Positions 57,368-64,000 of a stretch of 64,000 nucleotides of DNA are shown piece by piece. The position numbers and the translations under genes were made by a program. The stretch is from Streptomyces misionensis (GTDB lineage Bacteria; Actinomycetota; Actinomycetes; Streptomycetales; Streptomycetaceae). The stretch covers positions 18,480 to 82,479 of the forward strand of contig NZ_VOGW01000197.1 of NCBI RefSeq assembly GCF_007896895.1, in the 5' to 3' direction. Within the stretch, counting starts at the first letter, position 1. The number at the start of each line of letters is the position of its first letter. Under the pieces are notes generated by a model. It made no database searches. It saw nothing but the letters and a program-made list of their open reading frames with translations, and was not told the origin of the DNA.

Positions 57368-58162
57368 ATGGCCGTACAACCGGAAGGAACCCCCTGCTGG
57401 GCCGATGCGATGTTCACCGACCTGGAGGGCGCCAAGAAGTTCTACGGCGAGGTCCTCGGCTGGACCTTCGGCGCGTCCACGTCCGAGTACGGCAACTACA
57501 CCCAGGCCTACGCGGACGGGAGGGCGGTGGCCGCCGTGGTCCCGCCCATGCCCGGTCAGGAGGGGCAGTCGCAGTGGTGCCTGTACTTCGCCTCACCGGA
57601 CGCCGCCGCCACGGCGGAGAGGGTACGGCGGGCCGGCGGCGACGTGCTGATGGAGCCGATGCCGATCGCCGACTTCGGCACCATGTGCCTGGCCCGCGAG
57701 CCCAGCGGGGCCGTGTTCGGGGTGTGGCAGGCGGGCACCCACGAGGGCTTCGAGGAGACGGCCGTCCCCGGCGCCTACTGCTGGGCCGAGGTCTTCACCC
57801 GTGAGCCCGAGCGGACGGACGCCTTCCTCACCGCGGTCTTCCCGTACCGGGCGCGGGACCTCGCGGACGACGCGGTGGACTTCCGGGTGTTCGACGTGGG
57901 CGAGGAGACCGTGCTCGGCCGGATGCGGATGACCGACGACTTCCCGCCCGAGGTGCCCTCGTACATCAACGTCTACTTCGCCGTCGCCGACTGCGACGCT
58001 GCCGTCGCCGCGGCGGTCCGGCTCGGCGGCGTCGTCCGGTTCGGGCCGATGAGCAGCCCCTTCGGCCGGTTCGCGGCGCTCAGCGATCCCCAGGGCGCCG
58101 ACTTCTCGGTGATCGACGTCATGACCACAGAGGGCGAGCCGCCCCGGATCGAGGGCCCCTGA
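57368..58162 (+). CDS. VOC-family protein with two glyoxalase-like domains
   Basis: A 264-residue cytosolic protein with two VOC modules at about 8-128 and 135-255. The first has PCWADAMFTDLEGAKKFYGEVLGWTFGASTSEYGNYTQAYADGRAVAAVVPPMPGQ, the second AYCWAEVFTREPERTDAFLTAVFPYRARDLADDAVDFRVFDVGEETVLGRM. Similar pairs are called glyoxalase/bleomycin-resistance or 27-kDa antigen Cfp30B-like in actinobacteria; the ligand is unknown. CCAGGAGGG precedes ATG 57368. The hairpin element lies in its leader. Confidence 0.88.
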   Translation: MAVQPEGTPCWADAMFTDLEGAKKFYGEVLGWTFGASTSEYGNYTQAYADGRAVAAVVPPMPGQEGQSQWCLYFASPDAAATAERVRRAGGDVLMEPMPIADFGTMCLAREPSGAVFGVWQAGTHEGFEETAVPGAYCWAEVFTREPERTDAFLTAVFPYRARDLADDAVDFRVFDVGEETVLGRMRMTDDFPPEVPSYINVYFAVADCDAAVAAAVRLGGVVRFGPMSSPFGRFAALSDPQGADFSVIDVMTTEGEPPRIEGP

Positions 58163-58207
58163 CCGGACCGGACCGGGCACCCGCGCGGTCGTGGGATGAT
58201 CGTGCGC

Positions 58208-58891
58208 ATGCGTGAACGAGTGGTGGCCGCGTGCGACGGGGCTTCGAAGGGAAACCCCGGACCGGCCGGATGGGCGTGGGTGGTCTCGGACGACGACGAG
58301 CGGACGCCCGCTCGCTGGGAGGCGGGCCCGCTCGGCCGGGCCACCAACAACGTCGCCGAACTCACCGCCCTGGAGCGGCTGCTGACCGCCGTCGACCCCG
58401 AGGTGCCGCTGGAGGTCCGGATGGACTCCCAGTACGCCATGAAGGCCGTCACCACCTGGCTGCCGGGCTGGAAGCGCAACGGCTGGAAGACGTCCGCCGG
58501 CAAGCCGGTCGCCAACCAGGAGCTGGTGGTGCGCATCGACGCCCTCCTGGACGGCCGCTCGGTGGAGTTCCGCTACGTCCCGGCCCACCAGGTCGACGGC
58601 GACCCGCTCAACGACTTCGCCGACCGCGCCGCCAGCCAGGCCGCCTCGGTGCAGGAGGCGGCGGGCAGCGCGCTCGGCTCGCCGGTGCCGCCGCCCTCGC
58701 CCGACACCCCCAAGTCGGCCGCCCCCCGCAAGAAGACGGTCCGTCGCGGCGGCGGCGCGTCCTCCTCGCGCACCCTCAAGGCGAAGTTCCCCGGCCGCTG
58801 CGTCTGCGGCCGCTCCTACGCGGCCGGCGAGTCCATCGCCAAGAACGCGCAGGGCTGGGGCCACCCGGAGTGCCGCACCGCGGAGGCCTGA
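58208..58891 (+). CDS. rnhA: Ribonuclease HI with Cys-containing C-terminal extension
   Basis: A 227-residue enzyme cutting the RNA of RNA-DNA hybrids. The RNase H core runs residues 1-145: VVAACDGASKGNPGPAGWAWV (Asp10), RATNNVAELTALERLL with the Glu, VRMDSQYAMKAVTTWLPGWKRNGWKTSAGKPVANQELV, and YVPAHQVDGDPLNDFADRAAS with the last Asp. A Pro/Ser linker (about 150-190) leads to KFPGRCVCGRSYAAGESIAKNAQGWGHPECRTAEA, which has CxC and a later Cys and His that could bind zinc. Start ATG 58208 fits the family; ATG 58196 adds four residues. The tail resembles modules that bind nucleic acid in other DNA-processing proteins. Confidence 0.9.
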   Translation: MRERVVAACDGASKGNPGPAGWAWVVSDDDERTPARWEAGPLGRATNNVAELTALERLLTAVDPEVPLEVRMDSQYAMKAVTTWLPGWKRNGWKTSAGKPVANQELVVRIDALLDGRSVEFRYVPAHQVDGDPLNDFADRAASQAASVQEAAGSALGSPVPPPSPDTPKSAAPRKKTVRRGGGASSSRTLKAKFPGRCVCGRSYAAGESIAKNAQGWGHPECRTAEA

Positions 58892-59105
58892 GCGGGCGGT
58901 CGGGGGCACGCCGGCCCAGCTGGCGCTGCGCTGGATCATCGAGCAGGAGGGCGTCACCACGGTGATCCCCGGCGCCCGCAACCCCGAGCAGGCCCGCGCC
59001 AACGCGGCCGCCGCCCAGCTGCCGCCGCTGCCGCAGGACACCCTCGCCGCGATCCGCGACCTGTACGAGAAGCGGATCCGGGAGCAGGTCGAACACCGCT
59101 GGTGA
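58892..59105 (+). pseudogene. 3' remnant of an aldo/keto reductase gene
   Basis: Frame 58899-59105 reads VGGTPAQLALRWIIEQEGVTTVIPGARNPEQA and on to a stop at 59103. This is the unmistakable C-terminal cofactor-binding end of an aldo/keto reductase (S-x-A-Q-x-A-L-x-W ... V-x-x-I-P-G-x-x-x-x-x-Q). About 68 codons remain of roughly 320. It starts directly at the rnhA stop, without start codon or ribosome site, so it is a truncated gene left by deletion. Confidence 0.85.
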
Positions 59106-59157
59106 CGGCCCGGACGCCCACCGTTTGAAGGAACGGCCGGGCGGTTACCTGCATCGC

Positions 59158-59655
59158 ATGACCGAGGACGGACGTCGCAGAGGACGACACGAGACCGAGG
59201 AGGAGCGGGCGGACCGGATGTGGGGTGAACTCATCCAGGAGGTCCGCGTCGCCCAGACGGGCGTGCAGATCCTGTTCGGCTTCCTGCTGACCGTCGTCTT
59301 CTACCCGAAGTTCACCCGGCTGCCCGTCGACGACCAGCACATCTACATCGTCACGGTGGTCCTCGGCGCCTGCACCACCGGCGCCCTCATCGGGCCGGTC
59401 TCCCTGCACCGGCTGGTCGCCGGGCGCCGGATCAAACCCCGTGCGGTGCGGCTCGCCGCCCGGCTGACCTTCGTGGGCCTGGTCATGCTGCTCGCCACCA
59501 CGACCTCCGCCCTGCTGCTCATCCTCCGGGTGGCCACGCACGACAGCTATGTGCCCTGGCTGGTCACGGGGGTCGTCGTCTGGTACCTGGTGTGCTGGTT
59601 CGGCCTCCCCATGTGGGTCCGCCGCCGGCACACCACCCGCGGGGACGACGTCTGA
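59158..59655 (+). CDS. DUF6328-type four-helix membrane protein
   Basis: A 165-residue membrane protein. A charged N-terminus (RHETEEERADRMWGELIQEVRVAQTGVQILFGFLLTVVF) leads into four hydrophobic helices: VQILFGFLLTVVFY, HIYIVTVVLGACTTGALIGPVSL, LAARLTFVGLVMLLATTTSALLLIL and WLVTGVVVWYLVCWFGLPM. The E-x-R-V-x-Q-T-G-V-Q-I-L-F-x-F-L pattern matches the actinobacterial DUF6328 family as I recall it. Role unknown. ATG 59158 has a weak ribosome site; TTG 59125 is possible. Confidence 0.8.
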   Translation: MTEDGRRRGRHETEEERADRMWGELIQEVRVAQTGVQILFGFLLTVVFYPKFTRLPVDDQHIYIVTVVLGACTTGALIGPVSLHRLVAGRRIKPRAVRLAARLTFVGLVMLLATTTSALLLILRVATHDSYVPWLVTGVVVWYLVCWFGLPMWVRRRHTTRGDDV

Positions 59656-59674
59656 GCGGCCGCCGCGGGCGGGG

Positions 59675-59711
59675 TCCTCGGCCGGGTCGATCGCGTCGGC
59701 CCTGCCGAGGA
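59675..59711. terminator. Candidate terminator hairpin
   Basis: TCCTCGGC (59675-59682) and GCCGAGGA (59704-59711) are perfect inverted repeats around 21 nt, between convergent stops at 59655 and 59746. Confidence 0.55.
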
Positions 59712-59745
59712 GCTCGCCCCACGCCGCGGGACGTCTCCCGACGGC

Positions 59746-60171
59746 TCAGCCGGCGGCCAGGATGTCCGCCAGCAGATCGTCCACCGGGGCCCGTTCACAG
59801 CCGGGCGGCACCACGGCGTGGGTCTCGCGCAGGAACCCGGCGACGGCCGGCGCCCACGCGTACACCACCGCGCGCTGCCGGCCGCCGTCGGGACGGGTGT
59901 CGCCGAGGAACTCCATGCGCAGTTCGTGCCCCGCACCGGTGCCGACCGGGCGCAGCCGTACGTCGCCGACGCCGACCGGCCCGGCCAGTCCGGCGGCCAG
60001 CATCTCCCGGTCCAGGCGCCAGCGGGCCAGCACCCGGCCGTCATGGGCGAAGACGGCCGTGACGGCGAACGGGTCGGCGGCGTCGTAGCCGAGATGGACG
60101 AACACCGGGCACCGGCCGGTACCCGGCGTGTGGAGCTGCACCACCATGGACGTGTGCGCGGACGTGTTCAC
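59746..60171 (-). CDS. SsgA-like sporulation/cell-division protein (SALP)
   Basis: A 141-residue SsgA-family protein, the second in this window. FVHLGYDAADPFAVTAVFAHDGRVLARWRLDREMLAAGLAGPVGVGDVRLRPVGTGAGHELRMEFLGD matches the family core, with W-x-x-x-R-x-x-L-x-x-G-L-x-x-P-x-G-x-G-D-V-x-x-x-P at about 48-75. The tail AWAPAVAGFLRETHAVVPPGCERAPVDDLLADILA matches the F-L-x-x-T/S ... E-L-x-x-I-L end. Probably cytosolic and recruited to septa or spore walls. GTG 60171 has GGAGG seven nt upstream. Confidence 0.85.
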   Translation of the reverse strand: MNTSAHTSMVVQLHTPGTGRCPVFVHLGYDAADPFAVTAVFAHDGRVLARWRLDREMLAAGLAGPVGVGDVRLRPVGTGAGHELRMEFLGDTRPDGGRQRAVVYAWAPAVAGFLRETHAVVPPGCERAPVDDLLADILAAG

Positions 60172-60252
60172 GCGAGGACCTCCGGGACGATCGGCGTGGA
60201 TCTTCCGGGTACCCCGGTTCGGCGGAAGTTGACATCGCCGGACGCGCGGACG

Positions 60253-61224
60253 TCAGTCGAACGCCTCGCGCAGCGCGGGCAGCAGGGTCTTCGCCGACCA
60301 GTCCAGGAACTCCGGCTGGGTCTCGCCGCCGATCTGCACGAGGGCGATCTCCCCGAATCCCGCCTCGGCGTACGGGCGTACGGCCGCCACGAAGTCGTCC
60401 GGGTCGTCGCCGCACGGGATGGAGGAGGCCACGTCGTCGGGGGTGACGAACTGTGTCGCGGCCGCGAAGGAGTCCGGGTGCGGCAGTTCGGAGTTCACCT
60501 TCCAGCCCAGCCCGAACCAGCGGAACTGGCTGTGGGCGCGCTCGACGGCCGCGTCCCGGTCGGTGCCGTAGCTCACCGGCAGCTGGCCGACCCGGGGCTT
60601 TCCCTCACCGCCGTGCCGGTCGAAGGCCTCCAGCAGATCCGCCTTCGGCTCGGTCGCGATCACCAGGTCGGCGAGGTGCCCGGCGAGCCGGCAGGACTGC
60701 TCGCCGGAGACCGCGACGCCGATCGGCGGCGCCTGCTCCGGCAGGTCCCACAGCCGGGCCGACTCCACGTCGAAGTGCTCGCCGTGGTAGGTGACGTGAT
60801 CGCCCCGGAACAGCGCGCGGATGATCTCCAGGGCCTCCTCCAGCATCTCGTGCCGCACGTCCACCGGGGGCCAGCCACCGCCCACCACATGCTCGTTGAG
60901 GTTCTCACCGGCGCCGAGACCGAGCCGGAACCTGCCCTCGGACAGCAGCTGCACGGTGGCCGCCTTCTGCGCGACCACGGCCGGGTGGTAGCGCCGGGTG
61001 GGACAGGTCACGTAGGTCATCAGCGGAATCCGCGAGGTGGCCTGGGCCGCGGCGCCGAGCACGCTCCACGCGTACGGGGAGTGGCCCTGCGCGCGCAGCC
61101 ACGGAAAGTAGTGGTCCGAGGTCACCGAGAAGTCGAACCCGGCCTCCTCGGCGCGCACCACATGGTCCACCAGCTCCCGGGGGCCGGCCTGCTCGGTCAT
61201 CATCGTGTATCCGATTTGCACCAT
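60253..61224 (-). CDS. F420-dependent LLM-class oxidoreductase
   Basis: A 323-residue TIM-barrel oxidoreductase of the F420-dependent luciferase-like family. VQIGYTMMTEQAGPRELVDHVVRAEEAGFDFSVTSDHYFPWLRAQGHSPYAWSVLGAAAQATSRIPLMTYVTCPTRRYHPAVVAQKAATVQLLSEGRFRLGLGAGENLNEHVVGGGWPP is the signature block of the F420 subgroup related to glucose-6-phosphate dehydrogenases. Substrate unknown. ATG 61224 fits family starts; ATG 61284 overlaps the upstream stop as ATGA and may be the coupled start. Forms an operon with the dehydratase. Confidence 0.87.
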   Translation of the reverse strand: MVQIGYTMMTEQAGPRELVDHVVRAEEAGFDFSVTSDHYFPWLRAQGHSPYAWSVLGAAAQATSRIPLMTYVTCPTRRYHPAVVAQKAATVQLLSEGRFRLGLGAGENLNEHVVGGGWPPVDVRHEMLEEALEIIRALFRGDHVTYHGEHFDVESARLWDLPEQAPPIGVAVSGEQSCRLAGHLADLVIATEPKADLLEAFDRHGGEGKPRVGQLPVSYGTDRDAAVERAHSQFRWFGLGWKVNSELPHPDSFAAATQFVTPDDVASSIPCGDDPDDFVAAVRPYAEAGFGEIALVQIGGETQPEFLDWSAKTLLPALREAFD

Positions 61225-61280
61225 GCGGGCCGAGTCCCCGGGCCGGCCGCCGGAAAACGGCCGAGGGCGGACTGCCGGAG

Positions 61281-62243
61281 TCATCGCAGGCCGAAGCGGT
61301 CCGCCCAGTCGGTCAGCTCACCGAACGAGGTGTTGCCGCCGCACACCACGAGCCCGATCCGGGCGCCCGGGCCGACCCGGGAGACGATCTCGCGGGCGGC
61401 GGGCAGCAGGCAGCCCGCGGCGGGCTCCGCCCACACCTTGGCGTGGTCGGCCAGCTCCAGGCAGCCCCGCACGGCCTCCCGGTCCGGTACCACCAGCACC
61501 TCCTCGACCAGCTCGCGGACATGGTCGTAGGTCAGCCGGGAGACGGCGGGCGGGCTGAGCGTGGTGACCACCGAGGACAGTGGGACCGGCACCGGACCGC
61601 CCGCCTTCAGCGCGGCGGACATCGACTCGGCGCCCTCCGTCTCCACGCCCCATACCCGCACGCCGGGGCGGCGGGCCCGCAGCGCCGCCGCGACGCCCGC
61701 GATCAGGCCGCCCCCGCCGACGCTGACGACGACGTCGGTCGGCTCGTCGTCCGCGTCCTCGGCCAGTTCCAGGCCGACCGTGCCCTGCCCGGCGATCACC
61801 ACCGGGTCGTCGAACGGATGGACGAGGGTCAGCCCCTCGTCCCTGAGCGTGTTCACCAGTTCGAAGGCGCTGTCCATGCCGTCGGTCAGCCGCAGCGTCG
61901 CCCCGGCCTCCTCGGCGAGCGCGAGGGAGCGGGCGGGCGCGGTGCGCGGCATCACCACGGTCGCCTTCACATCGAGGGCCGCCGCCATCGCCGCGAGCGC
62001 GACGCCGTGGTTGCCGCCGCTGACCGCCACCACGCCGGCCGCCCGCTCGGCCTCGCCCAGCGACAGCAGCTTCGCCGCGGCCCCGCGGGCCTTGAACGAG
62101 CCGGTGCGCTGGAGGAGTTCGAGCTTGACGGTGACGGGGACGCCGAGCAGTGCGCCGAGCCCGGGGCTCGCCACGGTCGGCGTCCGCACGATGTGCGGGG
62201 CGATCAGCCGGGCGGCGGCTTCGATGTCCGAGATGCCGATCAA
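61281..62243 (-). CDS. PLP-dependent serine/threonine dehydratase-like enzyme
   Basis: A 320-residue fold-type-II PLP enzyme. The cofactor lysine is in LLQRTGSFKARGAAAKL near residue 51; the phosphate loop VSVGGGGLIAGVAAAL is near 172, and SGGNHGVALAAMAAAL near 75. It deaminates serine or threonine to 2-oxo acids, or acts as a racemase-like relative. The start is TTG 62243, preceded by AGGGTGAAG; no ATG or GTG is in place. It lacks the C-terminal ACT domain of biosynthetic IlvA, so a catabolic role is likely. The stop overlaps a start codon of the next gene (ATGA). Confidence 0.86.
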   Translation of the reverse strand: MIGISDIEAAARLIAPHIVRTPTVASPGLGALLGVPVTVKLELLQRTGSFKARGAAAKLLSLGEAERAAGVVAVSGGNHGVALAAMAAALDVKATVVMPRTAPARSLALAEEAGATLRLTDGMDSAFELVNTLRDEGLTLVHPFDDPVVIAGQGTVGLELAEDADDEPTDVVVSVGGGGLIAGVAAALRARRPGVRVWGVETEGAESMSAALKAGGPVPVPLSSVVTTLSPPAVSRLTYDHVRELVEEVLVVPDREAVRGCLELADHAKVWAEPAAGCLLPAAREIVSRVGPGARIGLVVCGGNTSFGELTDWADRFGLR

Positions 62244-62279
62244 GGTGCTTCACCCTTCCGGCGCGGGGTGGGAACCGCG

Positions 62280-62303
62280 CCGCACGCACCTTGACGCGTG
62301 CGG
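62280..62303 (-). terminator. Hairpin after the AIM24 gene
   Basis: CCGCACGC (62280-62287) and GCGTGCGG (62296-62303) are perfect inverted repeats around 8 nt. It is 27-50 nt past the AIM24 stop at 62330 and before the dehydratase start at 62243. Confidence 0.6.
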
Positions 62304-62329
62304 CGATCCCAGGTCAACGGCGTTTGCCG

Positions 62330-63007
62330 TCAGTGCTGTTGCGGCTTGTGCTGGGTCAGTTCGCTCGGCCGTACGACGACGAAGCCCTCGCCCCGCAGCA
62401 TCAGCTGGACGGCCTCCCCGGAGCCGCCCCGCAGCATCGACCCCACCGACTGCGAGCGGTGCAGCGAGGTCTCCAGCCGCTCGGTCCAGCCGACCACCGC
62501 GTCCGTGTCGACGTACACCGGCTGCCGCGCCGACACCGGGATGACCAGCGGGTCGCCCTCGCACACCAGGCCGAGCCGGCCGTGTCCGCCGAACACGCTG
62601 TTGAACAGGCCGCCCGCGGTGATGCCGGTGCCCTTCACCGTCCTGATCTCGTACGACAGCGTCGAATCGAAGCACAGGACGTTGCGGCCGTTCACGGTGA
62701 ACGTGTCGCCGGGCTCGATCTCCAGGACGAAGCAGTTCTGCGCCTCGTGCGCGAGCCAGACCTCGCCCTGTCCGCGCACCGCCATCAGCGGCAGCCCCTC
62801 GCCGGTGACCGCGCGCTTGAGCATGCCGCCGACGCCCTGGCCCTTGCGCTCGAAGCGGAGGCTGCCGCGGTGGGCGACCATCGCGCCCTGCCGGGCGTAC
62901 ATCTCGCCGTCCACCGTGTACTTGAGGCACTTGGCGTTCTCGACGGACATGCCGGGTTCGGCGGTGGGGCGCACCACGTACCGACCGGAGAAAAGATCAC
63001 CCTTCAT
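62330..63007 (-). CDS. AIM24-family protein
   Basis: A 225-residue beta-rich protein of the AIM24 family. VENAKCLKYTVDGEMYARQGAMVAHRGSLRFERKGQGVGGMLKRAVTGEGLPLMAVRGQGEVWLAHEAQNCFVLEIEPGDTFTVNGRNVLCFDSTLSYEIRTVKG fits the family, with G-x-M-x-A-x-x-G and the G-x-G-x-V-x-L core. Streptomyces commonly has several such genes in a row; this is one copy. Function unknown, thought to be tied to envelope or stress proteins. ATG 63007 has AGGA seven nt upstream. Confidence 0.87.
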   Translation of the reverse strand: MKGDLFSGRYVVRPTAEPGMSVENAKCLKYTVDGEMYARQGAMVAHRGSLRFERKGQGVGGMLKRAVTGEGLPLMAVRGQGEVWLAHEAQNCFVLEIEPGDTFTVNGRNVLCFDSTLSYEIRTVKGTGITAGGLFNSVFGGHGRLGLVCEGDPLVIPVSARQPVYVDTDAVVGWTERLETSLHRSQSVGSMLRGGSGEAVQLMLRGEGFVVVRPSELTQHKPQQH

Positions 63008-63066
63008 GGGGGAATCCTGGCCCGGAAGGGGACGTTCCGCCAAGATCGTGATCCGCCCGACGGGGA

Positions 63067-64000
63067 TCAGCCCTTCTTCGGCTTGCCGCAGAACGCCGAA
63101 TCGAGTGTCCCGGCAAGGGTGTCGAGCACCTTGCCGTTGTTCGAGGTGGTGGCGACGGCGGTCATGCGGCGGCCGCCGTCCTTGGTGGCGAACGCGTACG
63201 TGTAGTAGCCCTGCACCGTGCCGGTGTGCCCGTAGACGGAGATGCCGCAGGACAGGTCGCGGCGGCGCAGCCCGAGCCCGTACGCGGTCGTGGCGTTGAC
63301 CGGCGTCGTCTTCTCCATCTCGGCGAGCCGTGCGGCGGACAGCAGCCTGCCGCCCAGCAGCGCGCCGTAGAACGTGTCGAGGTCCCGCGCGCTGGAGATG
63401 ACGGCGCCCGCGCTCTGCGCCCAGGAGGCCGTCTGGTCGGTCGCGTCCACCAGCGGGTCGCCCGCCGTGTCGGGGGTGAGGTAGCCGTGGGCGTGGGCGC
63501 CGGGGATGCGGGTGTCGGGGTGGACGTAGAAGGTGTCGTCGAGCTTCAGCGGCTCGAAGACGCGCTCGCGGTACTCGGTCGCCACGGAGTGCCCGGTGAG
63601 CTTCTCGATGAGCATGCCCGCGACGACGAAGTTGGTGTTGGAGTAGGAGTAGGCGGCGCCGGGCGCGTTGGTGCGCGGGTGCTTCAGGGACAGCGCGACC
63701 AACTCGCGGTAGGTGAAGACCTTGTTCCGCACCGCCTCGAAGCCGGGCACGCTGTCGGCGAACATGTCGTCGGTGTAGTCGTACAGTCCGCTGCGGTGGC
63801 TCAGCAGGTGGCGGACGGTGATCCGGTCGTCCGGCAGCAGTCCCGGCAGATACCGGTCGACGGGCGCGTCCAGTGCCAGCTTGTGCTCGTCGACGAGTTG
63901 CAGCAGCACGACGGCCGAGAAGGTCTTGGTGACGCTGCCGACGCGGAACCGGTCGCCCGCCGCCATGGCCCGCCGGGTGTTCCGGTCGGCGAACCCGTGG
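63067..64000 (-). CDS. Serine hydrolase / D-alanyl-D-alanine carboxypeptidase-like (partial)
   Basis: The C-terminal 311 residues of a class-C beta-lactamase-fold enzyme, continuing past the right edge. VGSVTKTFSAVVLLQLVDEHKLALDAPVDRYLPGLLPDDRITVRHLLSHRSGLYDY has the S-x-x-K nucleophile (SVTK) and its context. YSYSNTNFVVAGMLIEKLTG has the Y-S-N motif, and YGHTGTVQGYYTYAF has HTG in place of KTG. It acts on peptidoglycan, a D-amino acid peptide or an ester. The visible protein does not include the N-terminus, where a signal peptide would be, so location is unknown. It runs on the same strand as AIM24, 59 nt apart. Confidence 0.86.
   Translation of the reverse strand, partial: HGFADRNTRRAMAAGDRFRVGSVTKTFSAVVLLQLVDEHKLALDAPVDRYLPGLLPDDRITVRHLLSHRSGLYDYTDDMFADSVPGFEAVRNKVFTYRELVALSLKHPRTNAPGAAYSYSNTNFVVAGMLIEKLTGHSVATEYRERVFEPLKLDDTFYVHPDTRIPGAHAHGYLTPDTAGDPLVDATDQTASWAQSAGAVISSARDLDTFYGALLGGRLLSAARLAEMEKTTPVNATTAYGLGLRRRDLSCGISVYGHTGTVQGYYTYAFATKDGGRRMTAVATTSNNGKVLDTLAGTLDSAFCGKPKKG

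Overview
The window looks like a stretch of a Streptomyces chromosome, or that of a very close relative. It has very high G+C with a strong GC3 bias, many GTG and TTG starts, and several lineage-marking families: two SsgA-like sporulation proteins, a long chaplin with a class-E sortase signal, an NsdA-type regulator, a DUF397 protein, a DUF6479 protein and a 'streptophobe' membrane protein. I saw no rRNA, tRNA, prophage, insertion sequence or CRISPR array. Most genes are single units or short operons with strong hairpin terminators between convergent pairs.

Layout. 1-8926: tail of an upstream gene coupled to a family-2 glycosyltransferase, a 390-bp degenerate minisatellite, a STAS-ANTAR-GAF protein, a small hydrophilic protein, an RpiB-type isomerase, a divergent DUF6479 / Cys-rich metal-binding pair, a GAF-PP2C phosphatase, and a PfkB kinase divergent from a CrtI-like oxidoreductase around a perfect 25-bp palindrome. 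9259-13225: acyl-CoA ligase and PaaK facing each other across a terminator, then an alpha/beta hydrolase. 13592-16822: DUF397 protein, MarR regulator with a divergent metallo-beta-lactamase-fold gene, universal stress protein, hypothetical. 16838-24230: secreted amidase, APH-type kinase, NsdA-like regulator, PAS-PP2C phosphatase, SsgA-like protein. 24380-33053: Tat-exported phospholipase C, Gfo/Idh/MocA dehydrogenase, baeRF3-type protein, asparagine synthetase, DUF4232-like secreted protein, Tap-type secreted peptidase.

33338-43900: long chaplin, membrane protein coupled to a GNAT, second GNAT, GlsB/YeaQ-type membrane protein, secreted Gly-rich-linker protein, a CsxA-type exo-glucosaminidase with a palindromic operator, APC permease, a GNAT whose ribosome binding site lies in a hairpin, and an SPW protein. 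44089-53397: aldo/keto reductase, BlaI-M56 pair, adenosine deaminase, DinB-like protein, LysR regulator divergent from a YghZ-type reductase, SnoaL-like protein, hypothetical, streptophobe protein and a HATPase anti-sigma-like protein. 53458-64000: SigB/SigF-family sigma factor, PhnB-like protein, second APH kinase, zinc alcohol dehydrogenase, a 170-bp hairpin element, VOC protein, RNase HI with a Cys-rich tail, an aldo/keto reductase remnant, DUF6328-like protein, second SsgA-like protein, F420-dependent oxidoreductase, PLP dehydratase, AIM24 protein and a serine hydrolase cut by the right edge.

Two themes stand out. One is stress signalling and development: two SpoIIE-type phosphatases, a STAS protein, a HATPase kinase-like protein, a SigB-type sigma factor, two SsgA-like proteins, a chaplin and an NsdA-like protein. 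The other is secreted or cell-surface hydrolysis: amidase, phospholipase C, Tap peptidase, glucosaminidase and serine hydrolase. The least explained signals are non-coding: the minisatellite (981-1373), the shine-dalgarno-sequestering hairpin (42761-42801) and the G.U-rich 170-nt hairpin (57155-57324).
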